Below, piece by piece: positions 27,291 through 35,279 of a stretch of DNA of 64,000 nt; within the stretch, counting starts at the first letter, position 1; each line of letters starts with the position of its first letter. A program made the translations under genes and the position numbers. The stretch is from DASWJZ01 sp963846475 (GTDB taxonomy: Bacteria > Pseudomonadota > Alphaproteobacteria > Rhizobiales > Afifellaceae). Below the pieces are notes generated by a model that saw only the letters and a program-made list of their open reading frames with translations, was not told the DNA's origin and did no database searches. Location: positions 1,984,001 to 2,048,000 of the forward strand of contig CAWJVZ010000004.1 in NCBI GenBank assembly GCA_963846475.1, given 5' to 3'.

Positions 27291-28375
27291 TGCGTATCCG
27301 ATGGCCCCGGCAGGAACTCGCCGGGAAAATGCGACGTGCAGGACATCACATGGGTGATCGCCTCGCGGTCGTATTCGTCGCCCGAGCGGTATTTTTCGAA
27401 ATACCGGTTGAGCTCCCCGACGCGGGCCGGCCATTGGCGCTGCGCCTGCAGGCCGAGCGAGATGCCGTAATTCGTGAAGGCAAAGCGCACCTCCTCGAGG
27501 CCGGGCTGGCGGCAGAAATAGCCCGGCGGGTCGATCCACGTCGCGTCCAGCACCTCGAGGGCGCGGGAACGCTGCAGCTCCGCCCATGGCTCGCGGGGAT
27601 GGAAATGCGCGAGCCACAGCATCATGCCGGCGCCAAGGTCCTGCGTGATGACGAGGTCCCGATAAGTGGCATCCATGAGAGCCTGCATATCCGCGATCTC
27701 GGCAGCGAGCGCCTCCTCGTCGAGCTGGCGATAGGAGACGTAGCCGTCATAGGCGTCCATGGCGCCAAGACCGAAGCCGGGATAGGGCCCGCTCAGGTCC
27801 TCCTTCATCTTCCAGATCACGCCGCGGCCGGGCAGCACGAAGGCGGGGTGGATGGCCTTGGCGAGCGCGACGGCGCGGTCGCGGTATTGCGGCTCGATGC
27901 GGCCGAGCCTGGCGAGCGCATAGAGCCACATCGCGAGATAATGGAAATACTGGCCGTCGCGGTCCGGCGCTTCGCCGATGCGGATGCCCCGCTGGCGCCC
28001 GAGCACCCGCTCGACCTCACCGACAAGCCATCTGGCTTCGTCGAGCCAGCGCTGCTCGCCCAGCTCCCGAAAGAGCGAAACCATCAGGACAAGGCCGAAC
28101 GCGTCGGTCCAGAGGTAGCGGAGCCCGTTCGGCCAGATGCGCTCGGCGCGCATCCAGTCGAGCTTCTTCAGCACATAACCGAGGTCGCGGAGCGGCAAGC
28201 TGTCGTTGGGCACGGCATCATCCTTCGGGAGCGGTTCTGCGGCCGCAAAGCCGCTCGGATCGCGGAGCGGAAACAGTCCAATGGAGGCCAGGCCGGCGAG
28301 CACCGAACGGCGGTGCAGGCCACGGTCATGCGACCGGACCGCGTTCGGCTCGTCGGCTTCCATGAGATCCGTCAC
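27287..28375 (-). CDS. Exported six-hairpin-like glycoside hydrolase-type protein
   Basis: 362 residues from a GTG at 28375 (or ATG at 28363). A twin-arginine-like leader (GLHRRSVLAGLASIGLFPL) suggests Tat export. The mature chain is helical with repeated aromatic-rich segments (GQYFHYLAMWLYALARLG, PYPGFGLGAMDAYDGYVSY), the style of alpha/alpha toroid sugar-active proteins. Catalytic acids cannot be assigned. Its start overlaps the stop of the esterase-like gene (GTGA), so they are co-translated. The 3' end overlaps the livM end by four bases. Confidence 0.6.
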   Translation of the reverse strand: MTDLMEADEPNAVRSHDRGLHRRSVLAGLASIGLFPLRDPSGFAAAEPLPKDDAVPNDSLPLRDLGYVLKKLDWMRAERIWPNGLRYLWTDAFGLVLMVSLFRELGEQRWLDEARWLVGEVERVLGRQRGIRIGEAPDRDGQYFHYLAMWLYALARLGRIEPQYRDRAVALAKAIHPAFVLPGRGVIWKMKEDLSGPYPGFGLGAMDAYDGYVSYRQLDEEALAAEIADMQALMDATYRDLVITQDLGAGMMLWLAHFHPREPWAELQRSRALEVLDATWIDPPGYFCRQPGLEEVRFAFTNYGISLGLQAQRQWPARVGELNRYFEKYRSGDEYDREAITHVMSCTSHFPGEFLPGPSDTH

Positions 28376-29802
28376 ATGGCGAAGGGATAGGTCTGCGGCA
28401 TGGCCTCGATCTCCGTCGTCGGGAGGGGTTCGACCGCTTTCGTCGCCTCAAACCAGACATACGCGTCGAACTGATCCGCCAGGGAGGCGCCGGCATAGTG
28501 ACTGACCCGCTCGCTCTCGGGGCGGTAGATGACGCCGATGAAGCGCTCCTGCCGCCTGGGGCGAAGCACGGCCTCGAGCGGACCCGCGGCGTTGCGGATG
28601 TCGAGAACGAACCGGTCAGGGGTGGCTTCGCGCATCAGCGCGCCCCAGCTTTCGGGCAGCGACGGCCGCACCTTCTTGGTCTCGGTCGGCCCGCCCCATT
28701 CGCTCGCCGCCGTAACAGTGCCGTGGTGGGTGCCGAAGCCGACGAGCACGGCGGCGTCGCCGTATTCGCGGCGGCAGAGGTGGCCGATATTGATCTCGCC
28801 GCCCTCGCCCATGTCGGTCGCGGCGGCGTCGCCGATATGCGAGTTGTGCGCCCATACCACCGCCCTGGCGTCCGGGCCGCGCGCCTCCAGCACGGCCTGG
28901 AGCGTCTGGAACATATGCGTATCGCGCAGATTCCACGAGGCCACGGAGCCCTCGTACATGGCGCGGTAATAGGCCTCCGAGGCGGCGACCACGCGGGCGT
29001 TCTGCACCGCGTGAAAAAGCGCGGCGTCGTTCCCCTCGATATAGCTCATGCGCTCCTTCAGCACCTCGTCGATGACCGAAAGGACGTCCTCCGAGCAGGT
29101 GTCGACCGCCGATCCGCGCGCCAGCGCGCCGTAGGTCTCCGGGCTCTCCTTGAACGGCGCAAGGCAGCCATAGCGCGCATGCACCTCCTTCAGGGCCTGC
29201 GGGTCGAAGCGCCTGACGAAATCCACCACGGCGTCCATGGAGGAGGGCAGGCTGTAGAGGTCGAGCCCATAGAAACCGAGCCTGCGGTCAGGCTCAGCTA
29301 TGCCGGCATTGATCTCGTGCAGCCGGTCGACGAAGTCGCGGATGGCCCGGTTTCGCCACATCCAGATCGGGAAGCGCTGAAACGGCGTGAGCGCCGAGGG
29401 GAGGTCGGTGCGGCCGCGGATATAGGCGTCGATGCGGGCCGCATCCGGCCAGTCGGCCTCAACCGCCACGATGGTGAAGCCGTGCTCGCGAACGAGCCGC
29501 TCGGTAATCGCAGCGCGGGCGCGGTAGAACTCGTCTGTGCCGTGCGTCGACTCGCCGAGCAGGATGACCTTGGCATCGGCAAAACGGTCGATGAAGGCGC
29601 CGAAGCCCGGGTCGGCGATGTCCGGCAGCGGCTCGGCCGCCGCCTCGATCAGCTCGACTGCGCGGCGTTCTGCCGCGTCGAGGCGCGTTGCCTCGCTCTC
29701 CTCGGCCAGCGCAGAAAAATTCATCCGCGGCGCCGCCAATCCCGCGAGCGCGGCGGCGCCGCCCATGAGCACGGCGCGCCGGGGGAGTGCACCATTGAGC
29801 AT
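28372..29802 (-). CDS. Erythromycin esterase-like protein, exported
   Basis: 476 residues from the ATG at 29802. The leader LPRRAVLMGGAAALAGLAAP is Tat-like. The EreA/EreB-type fold is shown by VILLGESTHGTDEFYRAR, IVAVEADWPDAARIDAYIRG, YGLDLYSL, RAVVWAHNSHIGD and HLCRREYGDAAVLVGFGT. The family uses His and Glu in GESTHG and AHNSHIGD. Most genomic members are not resistance enzymes. The substrate is unknown; export suggests an extracellular or periplasmic ester or lactone. Confidence 0.85.
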   Translation of the reverse strand: MLNGALPRRAVLMGGAAALAGLAAPRMNFSALAEESEATRLDAAERRAVELIEAAAEPLPDIADPGFGAFIDRFADAKVILLGESTHGTDEFYRARAAITERLVREHGFTIVAVEADWPDAARIDAYIRGRTDLPSALTPFQRFPIWMWRNRAIRDFVDRLHEINAGIAEPDRRLGFYGLDLYSLPSSMDAVVDFVRRFDPQALKEVHARYGCLAPFKESPETYGALARGSAVDTCSEDVLSVIDEVLKERMSYIEGNDAALFHAVQNARVVAASEAYYRAMYEGSVASWNLRDTHMFQTLQAVLEARGPDARAVVWAHNSHIGDAAATDMGEGGEINIGHLCRREYGDAAVLVGFGTHHGTVTAASEWGGPTETKKVRPSLPESWGALMREATPDRFVLDIRNAAGPLEAVLRPRRQERFIGVIYRPESERVSHYAGASLADQFDAYVWFEATKAVEPLPTTEIEAMPQTYPFAM

Positions 29803-29889
29803 AGCCGTCCTCGCCTTTTCGGGCGGGAACGGCCGGCGAGGCCGCAGCGTTCCCGACACAGCCCGATCAGCACAGCCGGATTGGTGCCC

Positions 29890-30624
29890 ATGCGCAGGCC
29901 GCCCCATCTCCTCTTCGCGGTGCTTGCCGCCCTGGTCCTTGCCGCGCCGGTGTACGCGCAAGATTCCCGCACCGACGAGCGGGCCGCCATGATCGAGGAC
30001 ATCGAGGCCCACGCCCGCTATGCACCGGGGGCGGTCGAGGACGGCACGCTCGACCCGGCGGTGCTGCAGGCCATGCGGAGCGTGCCCCGCCACGAATTCG
30101 TGCCGGAGGAGGTCCGCGGGCACGCCTATGAGGACCGCCCGCTGCCGATCGGCTACGGCCAGACCATCTCGCAGCCCTTCATCGTCGCACTGATGACGGA
30201 TCTCCTCGACCTGAAAGCGGGCGCCAAGGTGCTGGAGATCGGCACCGGCTCAGGCTACCAGGCGGCGATCCTCTCGCCGCTGGCGGAGCAGGTCTATTCC
30301 ATCGAAATCGTGCCGGAGCTCGGCGCCCGGGCCGCCGAGGCGCTGCAGCGCCTCGGCTTCGGCAACGTCGAAACCAAGGTGGCGGACGGCTATTACGGCT
30401 GGCCGGAGGCGGCGCCTTTCGACGGGATCGTCGTCACCGCCGCCGCGAGCCACATCCCGCCGCCGCTGATCGAGCAGCTGAAGCCCGGCGGGCGGATGGT
30501 GATCCCGATCGGCGGGTCCTTCGCCTCGCAGTATCTCATGCTGGTGGAGAAGCTCCCGGACGGCGGCGTCACGACGCGCCAGCTCCTGCCGGTGCAGTTC
30601 GTGCCGTTCACCCGCGCGGATTAG
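29890..30624 (+). CDS. Protein-L-isoaspartate O-methyltransferase, predicted periplasmic form
   Basis: 244 residues from the ATG at 29890. A signal peptide (LLFAVLAALVLAAPVYA) precedes the PCMT domain: VPRHEFVPEEVRGHAYEDRP, IGYGQTISQPFIVALMTDLL, SAM site VLEIGTGSGYQAAIL and FDGIVVTAAASHIP. Normal PCMT is cytoplasmic; the leader points to export, which is seen in some proteobacteria and raises the question of SAM supply. It is divergent from the esterase-like gene and ends three bases before the next. Confidence 0.88.
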   Translation: MRRPPHLLFAVLAALVLAAPVYAQDSRTDERAAMIEDIEAHARYAPGAVEDGTLDPAVLQAMRSVPRHEFVPEEVRGHAYEDRPLPIGYGQTISQPFIVALMTDLLDLKAGAKVLEIGTGSGYQAAILSPLAEQVYSIEIVPELGARAAEALQRLGFGNVETKVADGYYGWPEAAPFDGIVVTAAASHIPPPLIEQLKPGGRMVIPIGGSFASQYLMLVEKLPDGGVTTRQLLPVQFVPFTRAD

Positions 30625-30627
30625 GAA

Positions 30628-33117
30628 GTGAGCCGGGCGACGCTCGCCGCGGTGGCCGCGATCTCGGCCGCCATCCTCGCCTACGAAGTCCTGCTGATGC
30701 GGCTCTTCTCGATCATCGGCTGGCACCACTTCGCCTATATGATCATCTCCATCGCGCTCCTTGGCTTCGGCGCGAGCGGCACGGCGCTGGCGCTGACGCA
30801 GGACCGCCTCATCCGGCATTTCCACGCCGTGTTCGCGGCCGGCGCCGGGCTCTTCGCCACGACTGCCGTGCTGAGCTTCGCGGCCGCCATGCGGCTCCCG
30901 TTCAATGCCCTGGCGATCGTCTGGGACGCGCGGCAGCTCCTGTGGCTCGGCCTGACCTATCTCCTCCTCATCCTGCCGTTCTTCTTCGGCGGCGGCGCCA
31001 TCGGGCTGGCCTTCTCGCGCTTCTCCCACGAGATCGGCCGTGTCTACGCCTTCGACCTCATCGGCGCCGGGCTCGGCGCGCTCGGTATCGTCGGCGTGCT
31101 CTTCGTGCTGTCGCCGACGGCTGCGCTCCGCCTCATCGCCGCCGCGGGCCTTGTCGCAGCCGCGCTGGCGCTCGCTGCATCGAGCCATGCGCGCGCCCGC
31201 CCGCTGGGCGCGGCGCTTGCGGCGCTTGCGGTGGGGACCGGCCTATGGCTGCCGCCTGAGCTGATCGCGCTGCATCCGCACATCTCGCAGTACAAGGGCC
31301 TGGCCACGGCGCTGCTGGTGCCCGACGCCAGGATCGTCGAGGAGCGCTCCAGCCCGCTCGGCCTGATCAGCGTCGTCGAAAGCCCGACGATCCCGTTCCG
31401 CCACGCGCCCGGCCTGTCGCTCAACAACCTCGCCGAGCCGCCCCTCCAGCTCGGGATTTTTACCGACGCCGAATCGCTCAGCGCGATCACGCAGTTCGCC
31501 GGCGATCTGGAGGCGCTCGAATATCTCGACTACACCACGACTGCCCTCCCCTATCATCTACTGGACCGGCCGAAGGTGCTGGTGCTCGGCGCCGGCGGCG
31601 GCGAGCAGGTGCTGCTGGCGCTCTACCACCGTGCCCGCGAAATCGACGCGGTGGAGATCGATCCGCAGGTGCTCGACCTCGTCGCGGAGGATTTTGGGGA
31701 CTTTTCCGGCCGCATTTACGACCGGCCCGAGGTCGACGTGCATGTCGGCGAGGCGCGGAGCTTCGTGCGGCGGAGTGCTGAGCGCTACGACCTCATCCAG
31801 ATCCCGCTTCTCTATTCGTCCGCCGCCGCCGCATCGGGGACGCAGGGCCTGCACGAGAGCTACGCCTACACGATCGAGGCCATGCAGGATTATCTTAGGG
31901 CGCTGCAGCCGGGGGGCCTCCTCGCCATCACGCTCTGGCTGAAGCTGCCGCCACGAGACACGCCAAAGCTCTTCGCGACGGCCGTCGAAGCGCTGGAGCG
32001 GCTCGGCGTCGAGAATCCCGAAAATCAGCTGGCGCTGATCCGCAGCTGGAAGACCACGACCCTCCTCGTCAAGAACGGGGTTTTCGAGCCGCGGGAGATC
32101 GACGCGATCGTCGACTTCGCCGCCGGGCGCTCCTTCGACGTGGCCTACTATCCGGGAATCGCGCCCGACGAGCCCAACCGCTACAATCTTCTGGAGCAGC
32201 CCTATTTCTATGAGGCGGCGACGGCGCTGATCGGCCCCGGGCGGCGGGATTTTATCGACCGCTACAAGTTCGCCATCGGGCCGGCGACGGACAATCGGCC
32301 GTATTTCTACGATTTTTTCAAATGGGCATCGCTGCCGGAGCTTCTGGCGCTCCGCACCCAGGGCGCCGCCTCCATGCTCGACATGGGCTATCTGATCCTG
32401 CTCGCGACCTTGGTCCAGGCGGGGAGTCTGTCGCTGCTGCTCATCCTTGCGCCGCTGGCGCTGAAGCGCCGGCGTTTCGGCGCCGCCGCCCCGAAGGCGC
32501 GGATTGTGGGCTACTTCTTTGCTGTCGGCCTCGCCTTCCTGTTCATCGAGATCGCCTACATCCAGCGCTTCATCCTGTTCCTCGGCCATCCCCTTTATGC
32601 GGTCGCCGTGGTGCTCGCGGGGTTTTTGGTCTTCGCCGGGATCGGCAGCGCGCTCGCCCCCCGCCTGCAGCGCGCCCTGGAGAATCGGGCGCCAACCGTC
32701 CATCGCTGGGGAGCCATCGAATTGGCGGCAACGGCCATCGGCGCCATCGCCGTCCTCTATCTCATTCTGCTGCCGCCGCTCTTCGATGCGCTGATCGCCC
32801 TGCCGGACGCGGCCAAGATCGCCATCTCGCTGGCTCTGATCGCGCCGCTCGCCTGCTGCATGGGCATGCCCTTCCCGCTCGGCATTGCCGAGGTGGCGCG
32901 CGCCGGCGCGGATCTGGTGCCCTGGGCCTGGGGCATCAACGGCTGCGCCTCGGTGATCTCCGCCATCCTGGCGACGCTGCTGGCGATCCATTTCGGCTTC
33001 ACCGCCGTCGTCTCGCTCGCGGTGGTGCTCTACCTCGCGGCGCCCCTGGCGCTCCGCCGCTCCTCCCGTGGGAAGAAGGCGACTGCGCAGCAGCCGGATG
33101 GGGGCCTGCGAGGGTAG
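30628..33117 (+). CDS. Polytopic membrane protein with spermidine-synthase-like domain
   Basis: 829 residues from GTG. Residues 1-210 form about six to seven helices (AAISAAILAYEVLLMRLFSIIG to the GTGLWLPPEL region). Residues 300-480 are a SAM-binding spermidine-synthase-like domain (VLVLGAGGGEQVLLALYHRA, AVEIDPQVLDLV). Residues 590-820 are a second membrane block (FLFIEIAYIQRFILFLGHPL). Such fusions are common but uncharacterised. Adjacent to periplasmic PCMT, suggesting a shared envelope role. Confidence 0.8.
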   Translation: MSRATLAAVAAISAAILAYEVLLMRLFSIIGWHHFAYMIISIALLGFGASGTALALTQDRLIRHFHAVFAAGAGLFATTAVLSFAAAMRLPFNALAIVWDARQLLWLGLTYLLLILPFFFGGGAIGLAFSRFSHEIGRVYAFDLIGAGLGALGIVGVLFVLSPTAALRLIAAAGLVAAALALAASSHARARPLGAALAALAVGTGLWLPPELIALHPHISQYKGLATALLVPDARIVEERSSPLGLISVVESPTIPFRHAPGLSLNNLAEPPLQLGIFTDAESLSAITQFAGDLEALEYLDYTTTALPYHLLDRPKVLVLGAGGGEQVLLALYHRAREIDAVEIDPQVLDLVAEDFGDFSGRIYDRPEVDVHVGEARSFVRRSAERYDLIQIPLLYSSAAAASGTQGLHESYAYTIEAMQDYLRALQPGGLLAITLWLKLPPRDTPKLFATAVEALERLGVENPENQLALIRSWKTTTLLVKNGVFEPREIDAIVDFAAGRSFDVAYYPGIAPDEPNRYNLLEQPYFYEAATALIGPGRRDFIDRYKFAIGPATDNRPYFYDFFKWASLPELLALRTQGAASMLDMGYLILLATLVQAGSLSLLLILAPLALKRRRFGAAAPKARIVGYFFAVGLAFLFIEIAYIQRFILFLGHPLYAVAVVLAGFLVFAGIGSALAPRLQRALENRAPTVHRWGAIELAATAIGAIAVLYLILLPPLFDALIALPDAAKIAISLALIAPLACCMGMPFPLGIAEVARAGADLVPWAWGINGCASVISAILATLLAIHFGFTAVVSLAVVLYLAAPLALRRSSRGKKATAQQPDGGLRG

Positions 33118-33185
33118 TGGTCGGCCAGGCTTGTCGTGATCGCCGTACGCCCTCACCCGTCGCCTCCGGCGACACCCTCTCCTAC

Positions 33186-33247
33186 GAAGCGGGGTGTTCC
33201 CCGCTTCGGCACTCTTGATGGCGAAGTCGGGAACACCCGACTTCGCG
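33186..33247. repeat. Paired-hairpin repeat with mutually complementary loops, copy 2
   Basis: Hairpin 1 spans 33186-33209 (loop TGTT) and hairpin 2 spans 33222-33247 (loop AACA). Stems and loops match copy 1 at 5364-5426; the spacer differs (CACTCTTGATG versus AATCCTGATG). It sits 34 bases before repeat copy B. Confidence 0.8.
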
Positions 33248-33280
33248 TGGGAGAGGGTTGTCCGCGCATGCCTCATCGGC

Positions 33281-33672
33281 CCGCGGCCGTATCAGCCCGA
33301 GGCTATCAAAGAGCCTTTCAGTCCTCCTCGCGAGAGGAGGGAGCGGAGCGCCTGAACAACGCCTCGCAAATTTAAAAGTGGCGCCTCCAGGCGCCCCGCG
33401 CGGCGTTATACGTTCCCCAACTCGCCCTTTCTCTTCCTGTCCCGCCCCGTGCTTGCGCCGTGGGCAGAAGCTCTAGCCGTGCAACAGCCGGCACCGGGAT
33501 TGCTCCCGAGGGGGGCCCTTCTGAGGAACGCCGTCCCGGCTCCTGACCGAGGCTCCGTGGCGGCGCCGCCTACTGCTCCCGAAAAGCTCCGGTCCATGGC
33601 ATCCCGGTCCCTCATGAGCAGCGGTAATTTGGGAGCTAGCACAAACGGGAGTAGCTGTCTAGGACTTTCTTC
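33281..33672 (+). repeat. Repeat element copy B, uninterrupted
   Basis: About 390 bases from CCCGCGGCC to GTCTAGGACTTTC. It has hairpins at 33324-33341 (loop GCGA) and 33380-33395 (GGCGCC, loop TCCA, GGCGCC), then the intact IS target GCGCCCC-GCGC at 33391-33401. The right 270 bases match 22034-22310. With copy 2 of the paired hairpin it fills the whole 33118-33683 gap, in which no gene is seen. Confidence 0.9.
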
Positions 33673-33683
33673 ATATCTTGGTC

Positions 33684-33968
33684 TCACGTCTTGTAAGCGA
33701 ACTCGCTGGCGAACCGGCTGCGTGCACTCGCATCCACCCTCAGGCCGTTATCCCTGCACCACCCGGCGAACGTTTCTGGATCGATATAAACTCGTTCCAC
33801 AACGAGCCCTTGGCTGCGGAGGCTGCTTTCCAGTTGGCCGGCGTCCTGGCGCCATTCCTCGAATGTGCCGTGGAGCTCTTCGGAGTCCTCGAAAATCTCC
33901 AGGAGCCGCTCCCAGTCCTCCTTCCGGTACCACGGGATTCCCACGGCCATCGCGGGGGGACCGCTCAT
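33684..33968 (-). CDS. Small hypothetical protein
   Basis: 94 residues from the ATG at 33968. It is acidic in the first half (YRKEDWERLLEIFEDSEEL) and ends RSRFASEFAYKT. No membrane segment, no known motif; the pattern W-R-x-E-D resembles small uncharacterised Rhizobiales proteins. It follows rmuC on the same strand by about 50 bases and its 3' end abuts repeat copy B. Confidence 0.6.
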   Translation of the reverse strand: MSGPPAMAVGIPWYRKEDWERLLEIFEDSEELHGTFEEWRQDAGQLESSLRSQGLVVERVYIDPETFAGWCRDNGLRVDASARSRFASEFAYKT

Positions 33969-34015
33969 CGGGGCAGCCCTCTTCTCCCTAGACGGTGACG
34001 TTGCCGCATCATCTC

Positions 34016-35143
34016 CTACTCCCCTGCCAGGAGCTGCGGCTCCGGCTCGGCGTCGCTGAGGCCGATCGCCTCGATGGAGCGGCCGCGCTTGGTCACCTTC
34101 TCCGCCGAAATGAGGATCATCTCCACGTCCTTTTGCGCCATGCCGAAATGATTTCCGAGCTTTCTCACCCGCTCGTCGAGCCGCTCGACGTCGTCCATCA
34201 GCTTCATCACCTCGGCCTGGATGACATGCGCCTGCTCGCGGAGCCGCGCGTCGCGCAGCACCGCCTGGATCACCTGGATGGAGAGGAGAAGGAGCGACGG
34301 CGAGACGATGACGATGCGCGCCCGATAAGCGCGCTGCACGATGTCGTCGAACCGCTCGTGGATCTCGCAAAAAACCGATTCCGACGGCACGAACATGAAG
34401 GCGGTGTCGTGCGTCTCGCCGGGCACGAGATACTTGTCGCGGATGTCCTTGATGTGGCGGATCAGGTCGGTGCGGAAGAGCTGCCGCGCCGCCTTGAGCG
34501 CCTCCGGCGTCTCGGCGGCTTTCAGCGCGTTGAAAGCCTCCAGCGGGAACTTTGCGTCGATGACCAGCGGCGGCGCGCCGTTCGGCAGGTGGACGACGCA
34601 GTCCGGCCGCGCGCCGCATTTCAGGGTGAACTGGAAGGTGAAGGCGCCGGGCGGCAGGTGGTCCGAGACGATCGCCTCCATCCGGCCCTGGCCGAAAGCG
34701 CCGCGCGACTGCTTGTTGCCAAGGATGTTGGAGAGCGTCGTGACCTGGCCGGTGAGGTCGGAAATGTTCTGCTGCGCGGCGTCGAGCACGGCGAGCCGCT
34801 CGTGCAGGCCCTTCAGGCTCTCATGCGTGTTCTTCGTCGCCTCGCCGACGGACTGGCTGAGACGGTGGCTCATGCCGTCGAGCCGCTCGGAGACCGCCCT
34901 GCTCATATCGGCCTGCCGGGTCCCGAGCATCTCGGCCATCGCGGCCATGCGGCCGGTCATCTCGGATTGGGCCGAGAGGAGGGCGCCGAGCTGGCCTTCC
35001 AGCTCCGCCGCATGCGCCGCCGCCTCCGCCTCGGCCCGTCTGCCGGCACGGCGGGCGCGCCAGAGGAGGATGAGGCAGATCAGGAGGAAGCAGATCGCGC
35101 CGCCGGCAATGGCGACGCCAAGCCGGACCGGCCAGCCCGCCAT
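34016..35143 (-). CDS. rmuC: DNA recombination protein RmuC
   Basis: 375 residues. An N-terminal membrane anchor (VAIAGGAICFLLICLILLW) is followed by a coiled coil (about 30-125) and the RmuC nuclease-like domain: GRMEAIVSDHLPPG, PLVIDAKFPLEAFNAL, RDKYLVPGETHDTAFMFVPS and IVSPSLLLLSIQVIQ. The PD-(D/E)xK-like IDAKFP core is present. The protein limits inversions at short inverted repeats. Confidence 0.93.
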   Translation of the reverse strand: MAGWPVRLGVAIAGGAICFLLICLILLWRARRAGRRAEAEAAAHAAELEGQLGALLSAQSEMTGRMAAMAEMLGTRQADMSRAVSERLDGMSHRLSQSVGEATKNTHESLKGLHERLAVLDAAQQNISDLTGQVTTLSNILGNKQSRGAFGQGRMEAIVSDHLPPGAFTFQFTLKCGARPDCVVHLPNGAPPLVIDAKFPLEAFNALKAAETPEALKAARQLFRTDLIRHIKDIRDKYLVPGETHDTAFMFVPSESVFCEIHERFDDIVQRAYRARIVIVSPSLLLLSIQVIQAVLRDARLREQAHVIQAEVMKLMDDVERLDERVRKLGNHFGMAQKDVEMILISAEKVTKRGRSIEAIGLSDAEPEPQLLAGE

Positions 35144-35279
35144 CGTGAAAAGAGTGCGTTCATGGCCCGAGCGTAGCCGATTTGGCAGGCGGGCGGTCCT
35201 GATATACTAGTTTTGTTCTCGGCAGCGCCCCATGGGGCGCCTGAACGATACGTCCGCTTGCCGCGTGTCCCGCAGCGGC

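Noticed and set aside
33118..33683. A gene on the minus strand across the repeat region
   Set aside because: The frame is carried by repeat sequence and has no start context or homology; treated as repeat.
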